From: Pseudomonas sp. QTF5
GTDB lineage: Bacteria; Pseudomonadota; Gammaproteobacteria; Pseudomonadales; Pseudomonadaceae
Length of the DNA: 64,000 nt
Assembly (NCBI RefSeq): GCF_000512695.2
Contig: NZ_AZRW02000003.1
Span: 168,731-232,730 of the forward strand
Direction of reading: 5' to 3'
In this document: positions 62,524 through 64,000 of the stretch, in pieces
Layout of the letters: each line of letters starts with the position of its first letter
How positions within the stretch are numbered: position 1 is the first letter of the stretch
The notes under the pieces: model-generated
Database searches by the model: none
Told to the model about the DNA's origin: nothing
Seen by the model: the letters and a program-made list of their open reading frames with translations, nothing else
Made by a program: the position numbers and the translations under genes

Positions 62524-63585
62524 TTATGGGTTGATCTGCTGAGTAGTCGAATCAGCGTGGCTAAAATCGACAGTTCCTGTATCCAGACCGACCGACGGCT
62601 CGACGGTCTCCTCCAGGCTGCCCTCGATCTGCCTGGCCATGTACAGCGTTCCGGCCATCACACCGGTGGCGGGGTTATCCACCAGCTTCACCCATGCCTT
62701 GTCGAACGAGTTGCCCAGGCTGCTGCGGATCAGTGCCTCGCTGTCAGGCCGATCGTTGGCCTGAATAATCGCGCGCACCCCCGCCACCCCAACGGAAATC
62801 AATGCCCCGGCCGCCTTCCCTGCCACTGCCGCCACTGCACTGGCCGCCCCTCGGGGGGCCATTTCGGCTTGTATTCGTCGGCTGGCACGCTTGGCCACCG
62901 GCGCCATACCGGCGTCTGTCGAGGCGATGCCTTTCTCGCCGCCCGCCGTGTGGATCTTCTCGATCAGCGCCAGGTAGGCTGGCAACTTGCTCAGTTCGGC
63001 ATGCACCACCTGATACAGCGAAGCGTCACGGGCGGACGGTGGACCCAGTGAAATAGCCGGAATTTTCTGGATACGACTGTTGAGCTGCGCCATGGGCACG
63101 CCATGACGTTTGGAAATAACCTCGAGTTGCTGACCCATCAATTGCACATAAAACTCTGCCGCCTGGCCGAGGATCGCGTCGGGATCGATCTCCACCGCCA
63201 CCGGTTTCAATACGCGTTGGTGATATTGCTCCAGCAGATAGGCCGCCAGGCGTTTGGTCGTCGCATCCTGCTCGTCCCCGGCATTGATGGCGTACCAGCT
63301 GACTTTCATCGACAGCCATTCCTGGGTCCAGTAGCTGCTGAACCAAGGGATGAAGACTTCTTCGGTTTGCTGATAAACCCGCGTGCGCCAGTGCTCCATG
63401 GACCCGCGGGCGTAGACCCTGGCCTGTTCGGTGGCCTGTTGTGAAGCGGCGAAAATCTCCCGGTCCATCTGCTGCCAGGTGCTCTGGGACACCACCACCG
63501 GGACCACGATTACCGGGGCAGGCGTGGGCGTGACGCATCCCGCCAATATCACCAACACAGCGACGATCAGCGAACGCAGGTTCAA
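62524..63585 (-). CDS. Putative lipoprotein with helical domain, unknown function
   Basis: 353-residue protein with a lipobox LAGC near residues 14-17 (VLVILAGCVTPTP), a helical region with many Gln and Glu (about 40-160), then an Ala/Gly-rich part (GAASAVAAVAGKAAGALISV, about 245-265) that could span or dip into a membrane. No family recognised. It is 16 bases upstream of the DUF1428 gene and may be co-transcribed. Confidence 0.72.
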   Translation of the reverse strand: MNLRSLIVAVLVILAGCVTPTPAPVIVVPVVVSQSTWQQMDREIFAASQQATEQARVYARGSMEHWRTRVYQQTEEVFIPWFSSYWTQEWLSMKVSWYAINAGDEQDATTKRLAAYLLEQYHQRVLKPVAVEIDPDAILGQAAEFYVQLMGQQLEVISKRHGVPMAQLNSRIQKIPAISLGPPSARDASLYQVVHAELSKLPAYLALIEKIHTAGGEKGIASTDAGMAPVAKRASRRIQAEMAPRGAASAVAAVAGKAAGALISVGVAGVRAIIQANDRPDSEALIRSSLGNSFDKAWVKLVDNPATGVMAGTLYMARQIEGSLEETVEPSVGLDTGTVDFSHADSTTQQINP

Positions 63586-63942
63586 GATCGCGGTGTCCTA
63601 CAGTCTTCGCCGAACGGAGTGTTCGACGTAAAAGAGCATGCTGATTTGAGTATAGGTCGGGGACGGGCTCCGTCCGTCAGATGGGTGTATGGTGCCCTCA
63701 AGGACGCCTTCGCGAGCAAGCCCGCTCCCACATTGGATCTCCTGCGTACACAAATCTTGTGTCCGACAGTGATTCAGTGTGGGAGCGGGCTTGCTCGCGA
63801 ATAGGCCCTCAAAACCACCGAAGATCACCACCATCATTCACATCAATATTCACCATCGCCACGAATGCCTTCCGCAAAAAAACCGTCAAGTGCAGGATTA
63901 ATCTCATTCTCCAATCAAACCTCGCACCGGAGGGGCGAAATC
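63586..63942. other. Intergenic region with inverse-oriented REP pair
   Basis: About 350 bases between the lipoprotein gene and the final partial gene. Apart from the REP pair at 63711-63799, I see only short frames made by the repeats themselves. Confidence 0.6.
63711..63799. repeat. REP pair in reversed arrangement
   Basis: CGCGAGCAAGCCCGCTCCCAC (63711-63731) comes first and GTGGGAGCGGGCTTGCTCGCG (63779-63799) second. In all other intact pairs of this window the order is the other way round, so these two elements point outward. Confidence 0.85.
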
Positions 63943-64000
63943 ATGTTGATCCATCTCTTGACCTGCCTGGCCCTGACGGCCGTCACCCTGACCTTGTTTT
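63943..64000 (+). CDS. Start of a gene, cut by the window edge
   Basis: An ATG at 63943 with GGAGGGG upstream opens a frame that runs off the window. The visible 19 residues (MLIHLLTCLALTAVTLTLF) are hydrophobic, like a signal peptide or first membrane segment. The product cannot be named. Confidence 0.6.
   Translation, partial: MLIHLLTCLALTAVTLTLF

Overview
The window looks like an accessory-rich chromosomal stretch of a Pseudomonas of the fluorescens group. The evidence is the many REP pairs with a GTGGGAGCGGGCTTGCTCGCG core, a Wss-type acetylated-cellulose operon, GC-rich codon use, and a putrescine pathway organised as in pseudomonads. I saw no rRNA, tRNA or CRISPR array. The assignment rests on gene content and repeats read by eye, not on a database search.

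Layout. 0-2.7 kb: the tail of an aldehyde dehydrogenase, a shared terminator, and a two-gene carboxy(nor)spermidine pathway. 3.4-18.1 kb: a nine-gene cellulose synthesis and acetylation operon (bcsQ-A-B-Z-C, wssF-G-H-I) whose genes mostly overlap or abut. 18.4-31.9 kb: single genes and small divergent pairs (SYLF lipid-binding protein, isochorismatase-like hydrolase behind a threonine-rich leader, HxlR/MFS pair, trmK, amidase, orphan barstar, LysR/old yellow enzyme pair with a frameshift, kup). 32-43 kb: housekeeping and stress genes (SleB-like hydrolase, CAP protein, chromate transporter, GlpR-type and LysR regulators, quinone reductase, PhoD-like phosphatase), then a formyltransferase gene bracketed by inverted IS21-like ends. 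43-48.3 kb: an HD hydrolase, a small protein behind a structured leader, and a three-gene isonitrile-type biosynthetic operon. 48.7-50.0 kb: a zeta-type toxin module lying between two copies of the last 31 codons of the neighbouring regulator gene. 50-61 kb: a gamma-glutamylputrescine catabolic set (puuR, puuB, puuC, puuA, puuD) with a PotGHI-F uptake system. 61-64 kb: thpR, small unknowns and REP elements.

How the genes fit together. Polyamine metabolism frames the window: synthesis through carboxyspermidine at the left, uptake and degradation of putrescine at the right. The cellulose operon is complete for synthesis, c-di-GMP control (PilZ in BcsA), export and acetylation, but has no WssJ copy at its end. 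The isonitrile operon pairs a stand-alone PvcA-like synthase with a PvcA-TauD fusion and a HAD phosphatase, a combination I do not recognise as a characterised pathway.

The most unusual signals are (1) a complete attenuator (leader peptide with six consecutive Thr codons, alternative hairpins, terminator) before an isochorismatase-family gene, (2) the dual isonitrile synthase operon, (3) the toxin island flanked by a duplicated gene tail in which all five differences are synonymous, (4) the formyltransferase cargo between inverted repeats, and (5) a three-way-junction leader RNA.
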